Source: Pleurodeles waltl (lineage: Eukaryota > Chordata > Amphibia > Caudata > Salamandridae). From it: 64,000 bases of DNA. Numbering within the stretch: the stretch's first letter is position 1; each line of letters begins with the position of its first letter. Location of the stretch: the NCBI RefSeq assembly GCF_031143425.1, contig NC_090444.1:1535358782-1535422781 (forward strand), given 5' to 3'. The notes under the pieces are model-generated. The model ran no database searches. It was not told the origin of the DNA and was given only the letters and a program-made list of their open reading frames with translations. This document shows positions 1 through 14,300 of the stretch, piece after piece. The translations under genes were made by a program, and so were the position numbers.

Positions 1-1200
1 AGTTCAAGGAAGCGGGAATTCCACACATCTGTGTAACATTTATGAACAAGTATCTAGTTAAATGGATAAATGTACCTGCTGAAGAGATATGGGTTTACGG
101 TACAGGCTTCAGGTTGACATTTCAGCACATCTTTTCACTACTCCACAAGAAACACCAATAATTGAATATATCGATGATGGTACGCACTTGAAAAGCTGTT
201 CCATCTTTACTAGTTAAAAAATATGAGCTAGTAAAGTGTTTGTTACTTGTGGTTTTAATAGCAGTATACAGAACCTGTGAAAGTATTAACCAATCCGTGT
301 ACTAAATTTATTAGTCTAGGTATGATGATGAATGGCTGAGGTAGAATCTTTGATTCTTCAGTCTCAAAATGGTTTTCAGAGATGGTGCTTTATCACCCTT
401 AGCAATCTTAACTGGTTTTAAATAGACTCTAATGGCACTTTCTACAATCGCATCTACAAATTTAGTGAAACTGTATTAGTACTTCAATAAAATACAATTA
501 CTTTAACACTACCAACGCTTCGCTCAAGGGTATTAAACCTTTACCGTGACAGTACTAGCAATTCTTTGATTAGGGCTGAAGCACGTAGAATTCAGACCTT
601 GTTATTCCGGGCAGGGTTGGTGGCACTAACAGCCCTCATTAAAAAGTTGTTATACCTTTTATATGATAACAGGGTCATTTTTGTTGTGAGATTCAGCAGC
701 CTCTCTCGGGTCTCAACTGACATAGAGTCTGAACTATTTTATTATAAGTTCATTTTCATTTACAAACCTCACGAATGAGTTAGGATCTTGGTACTGTCGG
801 GAACACAAAACAACCAGAGAAAGGGCTGCAAAACTGAAATAAATATATACACATCGAGAAATAGAGATATAAAACTAAGGGCTAAATAGCCTGTTTTTAA
901 GGATTTCTCTCTTTAAAAAAAAAAACACGATGGGCTCAGCTGGGAGCTAGAAAACAAGAGAATAAAAGCATTTTGCAGAACTAATCGAGAAAGTTCGGTT
1001 TCTATAGGTCACCATTCCAAATTTACTTAGGAGGCAGGGGTGCAGTAGCAGAATTTGGTAGGTATAAAATACAAACTGCCTGAGTACATATCCTTGTTAC
1101 AATTGTCATAGCTTTAAAGAAAACGTCAGCGTAATGATCAAATCACAGGGGAGATGTGTTTACACAAGGAAAGGCCACTTAGTAGCCTTGCACTAGCATT
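1..1200. other. No gene recognised; AT-rich non-coding DNA
   Basis: Short open frames occur but show no family motif, splice context or codon pattern that I recognise. The stretch reads as intronic or intergenic DNA. Old decayed repeats may be present but cannot be named by eye. Confidence 0.5.
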
Positions 1201-1239
1201 TTGCACAAGTTCAAGAGCTCATTGTCTATTCTAGTGCAT

Positions 1240-1582
1240 CTAGATACACACCATTGTCGGGACAAGGCCCTCCACAACATCGCACCTGTCCACATCAACC
1301 ACTGCTTCTCCTTCTACACCCCCTCCAGGCAAATCTGCTTAGTGCAACTGGCCCTCGCCACCATCCCCAGTATCCAGAACAGCACAGCTGGGGGAAGATC
1401 CTTATCCTAGCTTGCAGTGCAAAACTGGAACATAATGCCGTTTCACTCCAGGCAGTCCCCATTGCTGGCTCAGTTAAGGAAGGACTTCAAGACCTCTCTT
1501 TGACTTACCCGTATCCCACAGCTAGCGCCTTGAGACCCCCTGGGTGATAAGCCTTGCTCTATAAATGACTGACTGACTGATA
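1240..1582 (+). mobile_element. L2-clade LINE, 3' end fragment (5'-truncated)
   Basis: The fragment encodes the last part of the L2 reverse-transcriptase ORF in broken frames: matches to the region reading roughly 'AL..IAPVHINHC.SFYTPSRQ' followed by the 'AGGRS' block. It ends with the conserved tail word GCGCCTTGAGACC and a short (CTGA)n run. The same tail word ends five other copies in this window, at about 11360, 17580, 20160, 42510 and 52500. The left limit is approximate. No function is expected; this is a 5'-truncated insertion, the usual product of target-primed reverse transcription. Confidence 0.75.
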
Positions 1583-1604
1583 TTGTTGTAACAGAACCAA
1601 TTTT

Positions 1605-3698
1605 TGTTAGACGTGGCATCCTTGGTGTGGTCTCCCCTGTCTTTTTTGCCTCTGCTTCCCAGGTTTTGACTGTGTGCTGGACTCTGTTTTTGCTGTTTTT
1701 GGTACTCTGGGCACTTTATCACTGCTGACCAGTGTAAAAGTGCAAATGCTCCCTATGTAAAATGTATGTGTGATTGCATTATATATGATTGCCATATTTG
1801 ATTCACTAGTAAATCCCTAGTAAAGTGCACTAGGGGTGCCTAGGGCCTGTAAATCAAATGCTACTAGTGAGACCTGCCACTGCAGTGTTTGTGTGTGCAG
1901 TTTCGACCTGGCAAGTGTACTCACTTGCCAGACCCAAACTTTTCCTTTTTATACATGGACGGCCCTCCTAACGTAGGTCCTAGGTAGCCCCAAGGGCAGG
2001 GTGCATTGTATGTTAAAGGTGGGACATGTACTGATGTATTTTGCATGTCCTAACAGTGAAATACTGCCAAATACGTTTTTCACTGTTACAAGGCCTATCT
2101 CTCTCATAGGTTAACATGGGGGGCTACCTTTAAATAACTTGTAAGTGCAAATTCCCTTTGGGAGCAGATGGAAATGTGGAGTTTGGTGTCTCTGAACTCA
2201 CAATTTAAAAATACATCTTTTGGGAAAGTTGGTTTTTAAATTGTCAGTTTGAAAATGGCACTTTTAGAAAGTGGGCATTTTCTTAAATCTTAAATTTCTT
2301 AAACCATTCCGTGACTCTACCTGTTTGTGGATTCCCTGTCGGGGTCAGACTGACAGTTGTGCTGTTTCTGAATCCCCTCTAGACAGTGAGACAAAGGGAG
2401 CTAGGGAGTAGCCTGCATATCCTGATGGGCCTTCCAAGCTAGAGTGGAGGGAGGAATGGTCACTTACACATGAATGGGCTGTGCCTACCCTCACACAAAG
2501 CAGTCTCCAACCCCCTGGTGTGTGTCTGGGGCCTGGCCTGGGCAAGGCAGGATCTTGTGAACAACAGTCTTTCCTTTGATGTTTGCCTACTTCAAAGGCA
2601 GAAAGGGGTATATAAGTAGTGGACCCAAAACCCCAGACTTCTAGATTACTTCTGGGATCAAGAGGAACCTCTGCCAAGGGGAAGTTCTGATAAGCTGAGG
2701 AGAAGTGCTGCCCCTGCCTGTGACTGTACTTTGTTTGGCTATCCTGCAGTTTCTGCTTCTGCCTGTGAAAGGGGACAAAGACTGGTCTGTGTTGTGCATT
2801 CCTGCTTGAGAAGGATCTCCAAGGGTTTGAATTGAGCTTGCCTCCTGTTTTGAAGTCCCAGGGCCAGGGCCATCAAAGACTTCCTCTGCCAACACCTGGA
2901 CTCTCTGCTGAGACTCCTGCCCTGCCAAGTGGTGTCCTATCCAGTCCCTGAGTCCTTGAGAAGTGAAGTTGGCAGAAAAAAGATTGAAATCCACGCACAG
3001 AACGCCGTGCAGGGAAATTTCCTACGCACCACCTGCAACACGGCTGAAAAATTATGTGCCACCTGCTTCACAGCAAAAATCTACCTGCATGCACGGCTGG
3101 ATAAACGACACAACACCCGCTTGCGGCTGCTTTTACTGACACAAATCCCACGTAGCGCGGTTTTTCATCATCGTGCAGCAGGATTTCACATGCATTGTCA
3201 GTGGGTGTCAAAAGTCAACGCAAGCCTGCGTGGATCCGAGATGCCCGTCTCGAAATCAACTCATCGCTCTTTTGCGGGAGGGAAAAACGATGCAGCGCCT
3301 ACCCGACCGGAGAAGAAAACGATGCAGGTTCTGGCTTCCAAGTGGGAAATCGACACATCGATGACGATGGCCGGTGCAACTGTATTTTCACTGCAAACCA
3401 GGTACTCTGTGTAACAACAATGTTGCCATTGTTTTCTATGACACTTATTCTTTTGAAAATTCATATCTTGATTTGTGTATATTAGATTTTTGTCGTTTTG
3501 GTCTTGTTTGATTTAGTTAAATATTGGTACAAATACTTTACACATTTCTTCTGAGTTAAGCATGCCTGCTCATGCCAAGCTACTAAGGGAGGTAAGTGGG
3601 GGCTAACTGAGTGTGATTGTCCTTTACCCTGACTATAGTGAGGTCCTTGCCTGGACAGGAGGCAACCTGACTGCCAACCAAAGACCCAATTTTTACCA
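1605..3698 (+). mobile_element. Long-LTR family copy (solo-LTR-like, about 2.1 kb)
   Basis: The segment starts TGTTAGACGTGG and ends near CCAACCAAAGACCCAATTTT, the same beginning and end words as other copies of this family (start: 38768; end: about 11060). The middle carries recognisable blocks shared with 38768-39570 and 52787-53270, such as 'agtaaagtgcact' and 'atcaaatgctactagtg'. There is no internal coding region, so it looks like a solo LTR of a Gypsy-type element. That assignment rests on a related LTR start that directly follows Gypsy pol remnants at 26712. Open frames inside (for example 2929-3414) show no protein motif. I could not fix a target-site duplication. Confidence 0.6.
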
Positions 3699-6600
3699 AT
3701 ATTCAATCAGGGAATTGATTGCAGGAGTTACAAAACCATGGCTCAATAAAAACAAAGTACCTTTTTCAATGAGCTAAAGTGACAAAAATATGCTTTGGTA
3801 CTGTCACTATTTTGGTATACAAAGTCAAATTAGAATCAATCTATGTTCCCAGATTACTCTCTACCTTAAATGGTGATGGAAGAGTGTCTGTTGCATGTGA
3901 CCAGCAAATTTCAGCAGCTGGAATAGGGGATGACTAATAGCAAGTCACTGTTGGTGGGGTTTAACTTAGGAAAGTTAACCAACATCCACTGCTTGGCGAT
4001 ATTATAACAACTAGCCAAAGCAGAGGAATGATGGGTGTTCCTCTAGGTGTTGTCTGGATACGTGTTGAACTGGGCCCCAATGTTATGGAGTAATTTGGGC
4101 AGGGGCCATGTATATGCCAAAATTAAACAAGTGGGGCAATATTATACAGGATACTACAGCTAAATTTCTAGTTCTCTAACGTAAATGGTTAAAAAGCCAC
4201 AGCCTGATCCTGGCTTTCAGTCAGCGAATCAGTTAAGATGGTATGGTTTTTGGTATTAAAAAGGACCACCATCTACTAGCATACGGAGGTCATCAACCAC
4301 CAGTTTGTTTCCATTTCAAGGGCAAAATTTGTCTGGAAGTATACAGAATATATTTTTCATTCAAGAATAGTTGCTAGAGATTACGTGATGTTTTTAAAGT
4401 ATTTTACCTAGGTAAGATAGAAAAGAGATGGGGCAGGCCTGATTTCAGTCCTTTATGTTCAAAAAGGGCTTCTTGAGAAGGTGCTTTACTATTGCAGACC
4501 TCTAGATTTTGGAACACCCTAGGATGCCTGGGAATTAATTGAATTAAAGCAGAGGTTCCTCCTATAGGTGCCTTCTGTCTCTTCATGACTCTTGGGTGCA
4601 AATGTTGTTTGGAGAGTTTAAAGGATGACTTTCCATGAGGGTAGCCAAAATTGAGACTCAGTATTTCAGTTAAACTGAGAAAAGGAACACACACTTAATG
4701 CAGTCAAGATTACCATTGTCAGGATGAGAAGAAAAATAGCATGTCACTATTGCATAAAATTTAGTAATTGTAAAGACCCTCATAAACCTGCAGTGAAGGG
4801 GATTCATTGTTGACCGGCAAATACCGCAAGATTGTAGAAAAAGTCCTTTGCTAAGATTCAGGACACTACTAATATACTCAGCATGCTTTTTAAACTGGGC
4901 CTTGTTAGTGGTACCATAGGCATCTTTTGAGTCCTCAGAATATAATTTCCGCCAGCATCTCTTTAATTGATTCAGTTTTCATTTCAATTTAGCAACTGGG
5001 AGAGAGACAGAGAACCAGTCATTTATTTTAGTTAAGTGAGTTTGGGTTTTATTAATATTCTGGTTTGAAAGGAATTTGTGAATGACAGTAAGTCGATCAT
5101 AAAAAAAGAAAAAAACATGAGCTGGGCTGCTGTTCTGTGGTCAGAGAAGATGTGATTAATTCTGTCTGAACTGCAGTAAGGAGGAGTACGGTGGTCTTCA
5201 AATAAAAAAATTGGACATACTGATGAAGACAGTTAACAGGTTCCGCAAAAGTATTTCTCCAGTAATCTGTAAAAGTCACTAGTGGTAGAAGTGCTACCAC
5301 TAAAGTTTGGGAATATGGGGTCCAGCAAATGACCTGCATGTTGGGTTCTACTACAATCAAGTAAGTTAAGGGTAAAATCTTTTCTAGTATTTCATAAAAT
5401 GAAGTGTAGGTTCATTAGATTACAGACGTCCAACACATCACATTTTTCGCTTAAAGTAAAATGCCCAATCTTCTCTGCCTATGCATGTAGTCAGGGCTGT
5501 TCTTAGCGCTGGTGGCACCCTGTGCGCCGTTTGTTGGTGCCCCCCCCCAATAACCATCTCCGCCATGGATTCCATCAATATAACCCTTAGACAGTGCCCC
5601 TCAAGTTTCCATAACCATTCTCTGTCAGATGCATTTAATTAGTTTTCTATCGCCATTCGTACCAATGTAGGGTGTCTGAGCACTTTACATTGCACACACA
5701 TTACACAGAAACAATCCACCATAGGTGTGTAAATCAGTGCATATGAAATGTTACATAAAACCGAGGACTACAGGGTGTACGAGTCAAATGTCAGCCATAC
5801 TAGTAGGCTGTATAGTTTACGCCCATGACATATTGTTTGGGGTCAATGGCAATGAGGTTTCATGCTTATTTTGTCCTTGAGACAAGTCGGGCCAAAGCCC
5901 TGCAGCACAAACCCTTTGGCTGCCAGTTTACAGAAAAGGGAACTTTCTGAAGTTGAGGTAATGTGTGTGTCCATATGCTAATGCTGTTCTAACCTACATT
6001 TATGGTTCATTAATGAAAAGTCTTCATTATTAGGGTGAGCGCTGTAAATAAATGTTCTAAGGTCACACTGCACTACTGACAGTAGTTCCAGTAAATAAAA
6101 ACAAAGTGTAAACACGTTTGAAAAGTTTAATAATATGAGGCTCAGTATAATGCGCTCTGATTAGATGCAAATGTTTGCAGAAGCTTGTAAGCAAGATTGA
6201 TGGTTCTTTGCTCTCAAAATAAAATGTTCAGAGAAAAATGCAAGTAGGAAAAAAAAAGTTTAGCTACTATGAAATTTTAGGTGCTATTTCTTTGAAGAGT
6301 CATTTAGTAAAATGTGTTGATACATCCTAGTATTTCCCAAAAATATTCCTAAGGGAAAATCAGTGTAACCATTTTCAACAAGATTATGGGAAGCATGAAA
6401 ATAAACAAGCACTGCCAAAGACAACTGATCCAACAGTCTTTTGGTTTCATCAATGCGTGTCTTGTTTTGACGTGGCTTTTGTAACACTTCATTGTTGTGG
6501 AAGTTGCCAGGCCCTCACCATTGTAACAAACACTGGCAAAAAGTGAAAAAAGGTTTTGGGTTACCAGTGGCTTAACAGAGGCCCTGCAGCCACCCTCCAG

Positions 6601-9600
6601 TGTGCCCCCTCAGCACAGCACCTGCCCGAGAGAGTCTGAAGCAGGGAGACCTCCCTGTTCTTTGCAGGCCCCCCCCCCCTCCAGTTCCTTTGCACCACTG
6701 ATTGCCACAGTGCTCCTGCTACTGAACAAAACTACTCTGTGTGCCAATATGCTCCTGGTGGAAGAGCAGAATGCGATCACTCACATCAAAGCCAGCCGAC
6801 AGATAGAGAAATGGAATTTTAATACAAACAAAATGAATCCTAATTAGGGACCCAATTCTTAAATAAAGTCACAAAAGTGCACCCATGGTATATGTCTTTG
6901 AATTAGAGGCTTTCATAAATTCACACAAACTTACAGAAGTAGACCAGGAAATCACACTCCTGGAAAATATTTGTGAACCGTATTTTAGCACACGCAAATA
7001 TTTGTTTGCAAGCTCACTTTCCTTCCAACCACTTTTTTCCCAACCCTTGAAGAGCTTCTACTTCTGCCATTGTCAGAAGTAAACTTCCAACCTTTGTCAT
7101 TATGGGAAAAGATTAGAGAAGAGCTGATGAAAAACCTTAAAACATGCAAGTTAGTAGGTTTACAGACTCAAAGGCATTCCAGCCCTGGAACTATTGCTTA
7201 CTGCTTCCTCCTAGTATGTAGATCTGCAGAAAGGCAGTAAAATAAGGAAATTGCTATAGTAGGGATTGAAATTGCAAGTATTCAAGCCCCACTATAGTAT
7301 TAGCCCTGGCATAATCAGAGAGGACATTATCAGAGCTCTTACATAATGAGATCGCTGCCATAATGTATTGCCGTACTACACAGCACCAAAGGGACAAGTA
7401 GATTTTTTTTTAACAGGACAAGTAGATTTAAGAAGCAACCTGTTCCATGGACAAGTAGATATCTGATTAAATTTCACAACCCTGTATCTTATAAACTGCA
7501 AGTAACAAAAGGATCTCTCTAGTAACCCACTGACCTATTTGCATGCTATGCACTTAATCTGCCTGACACACGTTCTTTGCAGCAGATATATTAACCTTCT
7601 ACGCTACCTTAAAACGTCCACTAGACAATCCATCTCTTGCTAGGCAGAACGTTAATCAGCAGAGTTATCCTGACATATTTATTGTTGCCTGGAAACTTCT
7701 GGAGTGCTTTTAAAACCATAATATATTTGCAAACACAGCACCCCCATCCGAAGTCAGCACCTGTTGTGGTGGCACCGGTCACAGCGCCCTAGAGCCAGCC
7801 CTGCATGTAGTTTAGTTACTGAAGCGTTGGGGGTAAATACAGTAAACACAAAATTGTTCAGCATGCTTGTAACATTACTAGAAAAAGCAGATTCCTCACA
7901 TTCTGTGAGAGAACCAGAGAAGGCAGAGTCTCAAGTAATAACAAGTAACTGGTGCACAATCACAGATTTCCACCTCATAACAATTTGCAAAAGACATCCT
8001 AATCATTTTCAGGGATCAGTTCATCAATAACAGATATGAATACATCTGATAACTAAGGCACTGTAAAGAAGAGTTTGTCAACAGGGTACAAGATCTGCTA
8101 TTGTACTGCAGAACGGAAATTAGCTCTGTACAACTCTGAGTTTTATAGTGCTGCTCGCATTTCAATTTGAAAAGGAAGCTACTCAATGGAGTGGTATCAA
8201 ACAAAAGATATTCTCCCGAAATATATTCTCCCGTCTTGCAATGACATATGGTCTAATTGTGAAGGGCAGAGATAAAAAGGAATTATGCCTCTGGAAAATA
8301 TATGTTCAGGCATATTCTCCAGCGGCATAAGAAATTTCATCAGTGCAAGCTGGATGAGAATGGCTGATGTGGAACAGCACGGACGGGTTGAGAATGAGTA
8401 AGTCTTCAAGTGAACGTCACATTAACAAAAACTTAGGCCAATGAACCCCGAGCAGCAAGAGTATCATGTACGGGTTTCGGAAATGTTGGTGGAAAACAGA
8501 TCAGAAACAAAACAATTTGTACTTGGGTGTTCTGAGCAATGGTAACATAACCAAGATTGTCAGGCTGCTGTGATGGATGTCAAGTTACATGACTCTCAAA
8601 TCTGTACCGGTTATGAACAATGAGAGTCTGAAGAACAGGCCTACAAGAGTTACACACTCTTAAATTGCACTTACTAGCACAGACCAAAGGAAAATGGCAA
8701 ACCTTGTTTGTGAGGCCATCAGGCAGAGAGGTCTTTAAACATAGAGGTATAGGTTGTTTACCTCTGATGACCCAGGGCCCATCCTACTTTGGCTCTGCAA
8801 ACTTGGACAAGTACAATCCATTCTGCACTCAACTTTCAGATTTGTGAGAGTAACAGTCATGGGCTTCTCAAGGAGGTAGTGTGTGGATGTTCTAGCTCAG
8901 CACGCTACAATCAACGGATAGAAATAATAAAGTTGCTGTCCAGTCCAGTGCCTGTCTTTGAAAGAAAGATTGTACTTTAATCACATAGATGTACCAAATA
9001 CTGCACACTTCAAGGAAATTGAACAAGTCTCTGCTCTGATCCTGGGTGCTATAACTCACTCTTCGTCCCGCTTGGTCCTACATTTTCTCTGCAATAAGGC
9101 AGTCTTGAAAGGTTGCATTCCCAACCAGACTGAAGTTAGGTGTAGTTCTAGGGCCAGAGATGGCAAAAAAAAACAGATGCAGCTCCCAACAAGGACCATA
9201 AAAGTTAGGCAGATGTAGCCCCAGACTCGCCCATTGGTAATCGGAAGTTGCAGCCCAGACCGGCCAAAGGTAATTGGCAGACTTGGCCCAGACAGGGCAA
9301 GGTCTACAGTACTCATGTAATTGCAACCTATTGCAGTTCTGCCAAGAACAAAGTGAAAAAATAGGGGTTCTTCCTGGGCACCCAACAGCCAGTGGGGAAG
9401 TGCTGGACCTCACTCTTCCTGGACAGTCTCACGTCCTGCAGGACCAGACACGCTTCTTCCCTCTCTCAGTAGGCAGGCAGGCTTTTAGTCACTACAGGGC
9501 AGAAACGCAGCTCCTCCATAATAAAATCCTGTCTTCAAGTAATGTCCCCTCATCTCCATTGAGTCTGGCTTTCAGGCAGACAACAGCATTGGTTGCATAG

Positions 9601-10764
9601 CAGGTTTTTCAGTGCTCTTCAGAGAGATTCCTTGCTTGGTCATAAAGGAGCTGGAACTGGAACAAATTGGAGTGGTTTGGCCCTCACTTTTATACACAAC
9701 TTCTAGGTAAGGGATGTGCATTTACTTTCTCAAACTTTAGAACAAGTCTTGGGGGTGTGGAGGCAGAGGTTTCTCCTTTCAAGTATCCTCTCCAGGCTGT
9801 TCTCTAAACATAACTTTTATGTAGATTAAGGCTTCTCACAGCAGGTAGCACTGACAACATAGACTCAAAAAGATGTGACATTTCTGCTGCTGACTGTAAT
9901 CAGCACAACTGAAGGAGTAATTAGGGAAAGAAAAAATGACAGGAACAACTTAGAGACTTTCTCACCATTCACAACAGTGTTTACATTATCACCCCTCAGT
10001 TCTACTGTACACCAAATGACAGTGTTAAGGAACACTATTCAGCAGCTCCTTGCGAATCAAAAATGTTCATAGAATTTCTAAAGCCAGTCCGATCTCATTT
10101 CCCTCACTTCAATTCCTGAAGAGACAAATCTTTAGTCCCACATAACTCTGGGCATGTAATAAGTGAAACTAGGACAAGTGAAAGACTAAATTTTACACAG
10201 AAATCTTTAATCACAGGAATTGTTATGATAAAGCTATTGAAAGGTATCTATAGACATGCTACTGCTGTAGTCAAAACTACTTGAACTTAAAAGAATTGGC
10301 GGACAAGTGTAGCCAATAAATTAGAGACAGTACAGTCTGTCCTTGCCAGATTATCCAAGTCACCTGCCCACCTAGGCTGCGGATGCAGAACCTACCCATC
10401 CCTCCCACTTAAAGGCTTGAAAGCACAGGATTAAGTTTTGAAAGAATGGTTCACCTTCTTTAAAATAATCATTTAGCTGCACCATGCTACCTGGGTGCCA
10501 TGTTTGGCTAAGGAATGAAAACTGGAATGATTGAACATTTCTGACATATTAAGAAGGACTACCCTGCACTGCAGCTTCCACCGTGAAATTCTTCATTGAT
10601 GAATTATGTCCTGACCAACAAGTCTCCTTGGAGCAGAGAAGAGCAGTCCATTACCAAATATCTGACCTGCAATTCGGATTTTGGAATACATTTGTATTAG
10701 TCCTTGTGACAAATAGTATGCTGGCTGCTACTATTCACCCCATAAGGAAACATATTGTAACACA
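3699..10764. other. 7 kb without recognised genes
   Basis: No coding exon with conserved motifs was seen. About 5490-5900 begins with a GC-rich block ('gctggtggcaccctgtgcg', then a C run) that looks like the end of an old dispersed repeat. 8284-8329 forms an imperfect hairpin. Other short open frames look random. Confidence 0.45.
8284..8329. repeat. Imperfect inverted repeat (18-bp arms)
   Basis: The left arm TATGCCTCTGGAAAATAT pairs with the right arm ATATTCTCCAGCGGCATA, 16 of 18 positions, around a 10-nt loop. Just upstream, the word ATATTCTCCCG occurs twice at about 8209 and 8221. This may be the remnant of a foldback element; no function is assigned. Confidence 0.6.
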
Positions 10765-11063
10765 TGGATTTTTGGGGTTTTGGTCTTGTTTTATTTCTTA
10801 AATTAAGCTTTGTTTTCTAACCTGGTGTGGTATCTTTTTGTGCAGTGTTTTTACTCTATGAAGTGTTGCATAATACTTTGCACAATGTTTGAAGTGTTGC
10901 ACAAACACTCTACCCACTGTCTTGTAACTTAAGCCTGAGTGCTCTGTGACAAACTACCAGATGGTGAGCACAAGTTAACCTAGGGTGAGTAACTAAGATT
11001 GTGGTTCCTGCTTGGACAGGGTACATACCTCTGCCAACCAGAAACACAATTTCTAACAAAGTG
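10765..11063 (+). mobile_element. Long-LTR family, 3' end fragment
   Basis: The text 'ttttggtcttgtttta', then the 'ctaacctggtgtggtatc' block and the terminal words 'tgccaaccagaaacacaatttctaaca', match the 3' end of the copy ending near 3698. Only the last 300 bp are present. Confidence 0.6.
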
Positions 11064-11354
11064 TTTTAATATTTGTCACTTTGTTTTGTCACACATAACT
11101 TCATGTATTATTCCTGATCAGCTTATGCTGTGACCTACTAAAGCTCAGAATTTAATTTTTTGTTACAGTTTACTCAAGTGGATATGAATTACTCACTTGG
11201 GGTATATTAGAGTTGCTAATATTGTCCTTAAGTCTACTATTTAGAATTAATTTAATTGGGACAGCAGACAATCTTTGGAATATGAATACTGCAATGAGAC
11301 ATGTGTACTCATTTCGGCTTTCATTCAATTGTTAACTCACATTTGGCCCAATCA

Positions 11355-14300
11355 TATTTCAATCAATCAAACAGGAGTTATAAAGCACAGCTAATCAGTT
11401 GCGAGGGTATCTGGTGCTGAGATCCAAGCAGCTCCGGTGGCATCAGTTAAAAAAGGCAGGTCTTGAGTCCCCTTCTGAATTCCTAAAGAGAAGGTGAAGT
11501 CCGGAGATGGAGAGGGAGGCTGTTCCAGGAGGTGGTGAGGTTGGAAAAGGAGAATCCTTTGCTCTTGCTTGGGTGGATGCAGGGGATGTAAGCGAGGGAG
11601 AGGGAAGTGTATCACAGTATTCTGGAGGGCTGGTGGAAGCTCAGGTGGTAGTTGATGTATACAGGTCCTTGGTTGTGCAGGGCTTTGTAGGCACGAGTCA
11701 GAATCTTGAATTGGCATCTCTTATGGATGGGGAGCAAGTGGATTTGCATCAGGTGAATGGGTAGTGTGGGTCCATCTAGGGAGGTTGAGGAGGAGTCTGG
11801 CCGCTGGGTTCTGAATGGTTTGCAGTCTCTTCAGGAGGGGAGTGGTAATTCCTGCATATAGTGCATTGCTGTAGTCCAAGCGGCTGGTGACGAGTGCTTG
11901 AGTGATAGTGCATGTGGTGGAGACTGGAAGCCATTTCAAGATCTTTCAGAGGCTGGGCAGCATGAGGAAGGAGGTGGAGGAGACTGAGTTGATCTGGTTC
12001 TTAATGGTGAGTTTGCTGTCCAGGATGAGGCAAAGGTTCCAGGCGTGGTCGTAGGGGTGGGAGAAGGTCCCAGTTCAGCAGGCCACCAGAAGTCATTCCA
12101 CAGGGAGGTGTTGTTCCCAAAGATCAGCACTTCAGGCTTGTCCATGTTAAGCTTGAGACAGTTGTTTGCATCCAGTCAGTGACGTTGGTCATGCACTGGT
12201 GGAAGCTGAAGGGTCTGTGGATTTAGAGAGGATGAGCTGGGTGTTGTCTGCATAGGAGACCATGTTCAGTCCGTGGTTTCTGACAATGTTGGCCAGGGGG
12301 GTCATGTAGGTGTTGAACAGAGTAGGGCTTAGGGATGAACCTTGAGGGACACCACTGATTATGTTCTTGAGGTCTGAAGTAAAAAGTGGAAGGCGGATCC
12401 TGTGTGTTCTTCTGGTGAGAAAGGATGCGGTCCACTGGAGGGTGTCCTCTTCGATTCCGATTTAATCAAGCCTCTACATCAGGGTGTGGTGGGACACAGT
12501 GTTGAAGGCCGCTAAGAGGTCAAGGAGGATCAGGACAGCAGTTTCTCCTAGGAGGGTTCAGATGTGTCAGTGGCTCCAATCAGGACGGTTTTTGTGCTGT
12601 AGTTTGTGCAGAATAAGGATTGGAATGGGTCAAGAAGATCATAGTTTTTGAGGTATTCTGTAAGTTGGTGGTTAATAGCCTTTTTAAGAACTGTGGCAGG
12701 AAAGGGAAGCAAGGAGATTGGCCGGTAGTTTTTGTCACGGTCAGTGGATGGTTTCTGGAGGAGGGGCTTGACTTCAGTGTGCTTCCACTCGTCTGGGAAG
12801 GTGGCTGATGTGATAGATGTGTTGAAGATGGCTATAAACTTGTCACTGATGATCACTGTTGCCAAGGTTGAACATGTGGCAGGGACATGGGTCCATGGGT
12901 GCTCCTGAGTGGATGGAGAGCATGATGTCAGTGGTGCTCTTCCTGGTGAGCTGGTCCCAGGCATTAATCCAATGGTCGGAGGTTATGACTGACAGAGCGA
13001 GGAGGCTGAGGATGTTGGTGGCGGTGGGCTGGGGTTTGAAGTTTTTGTAAAAGGGGGGCATCTTGTTGTGGAAGAAGTCTGCCAGGGTCTCGCACAGTTC
13101 CTAGGAGGGGGTGATGGTGTTTTCAGTCACTGAGGGGTTGGAGAACTCATTGACGATGCTGAAGAGTTCTTTGTTCTGGTTGGAGCGGACTTTGATACGG
13201 TATACTAAGGCATTTCTTCTTGTTTCTTCCAGGAGTCGGTGGTACTGGTTAAGCAATGCCTTGAAGGTGGTCTGGTCGGTGGGGTCCTTGCTGGTGCGAC
13301 ATTTCCTTTCCATTTGGAGTTTGCGGTTCTAAGTTCTGGGGTGTACCATCCAGTATGTTTGGTGGATCTCTAGAGTTTGGTTAGTTTGATGGGAATAACT
13401 GTTGGTGCAGTCGAAGATCCAGGTGATGAGGTTCTTGACAGCCTGCTCAAGGTTGGTGGTGTCGGGTTGGGAAGTGATGAGGGTGTCGGTCCACTGGCTT
13501 TCGGATACTTTCTTCCAGCTTCGGTGTTGGGTGCTGGAAGGTCTATTTGCACCGCTGGGGGCTGCTGCGACTGTGAAGTGGATGATTGCGTGGTCTGTCC
13601 AGGTAAGGTCAGTGGCATGTCAGTACTTGACTTTGTTGCTGGCTGTGAAGATGGATTCCAATGTATGTCCTGCGTTGTGTGTAGGGTCAGTGACTAGCTG
13701 ATGTTGTTCATGCTTTCGAGAAGATTGACTGCGTTGGCAAGGTCGAGGTGAAAGTTGAAGTCTCTGAGGAAGATGTTGTGTTCGGTGTTGATGGCGTGGA
13801 TAGCAATGAATTCAGGGATGGCGTCAAAGAAGCCGGGACACAGTCCAGGAGTTCTGTAGGCGAGGGTGCCTATGGTGGTGGTTTTGAAGTATATTCTGAG
13901 TTGGAAGTTGAGGTGTTCCATGATCGGGGTGGTGGTGTCCATGTGGTGGTGTAGTTGATGGGTTCTTTGTGGATGATGGTGATCCCACCTCTGTGTTTGT
14001 TGGTGCGGTACCTGTGTGCTAATTTGTAGCCATTAGGCATGGCTGTGGCAATGTCAGGTGCAGATGCAGAGTTGAGCCAGGTCTTAGAGAGGAAAACAAT
14101 GTCTTGGGTGAGGAAGATGTTGGTGGCCGAGATATCAATGGCAGGTTTGAAGACCGATCGGGAGTTGAGCATGAGGCAGTGGAGTTGGTCATGCCCAGTT
14201 GTGGTTGGCGCAGTGGCAGCAGTTGCGTACATGGGTTGTCCGGTGTTGCAGGAGAAGAATCAGTGGCAGCAGGTGAATGGTCCCACTGTTGAGTGCAGAG

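Noticed and set aside
2929..3414. 161-codon open frame
   Set aside because: It lies in the non-coding middle of the long-LTR copy and overlaps two other open frames; no motif.
9056..9413. Overlapping 109- and 111-codon minus-strand frames
   Set aside because: They overlap in different frames, lack motifs and have no conserved splice context.
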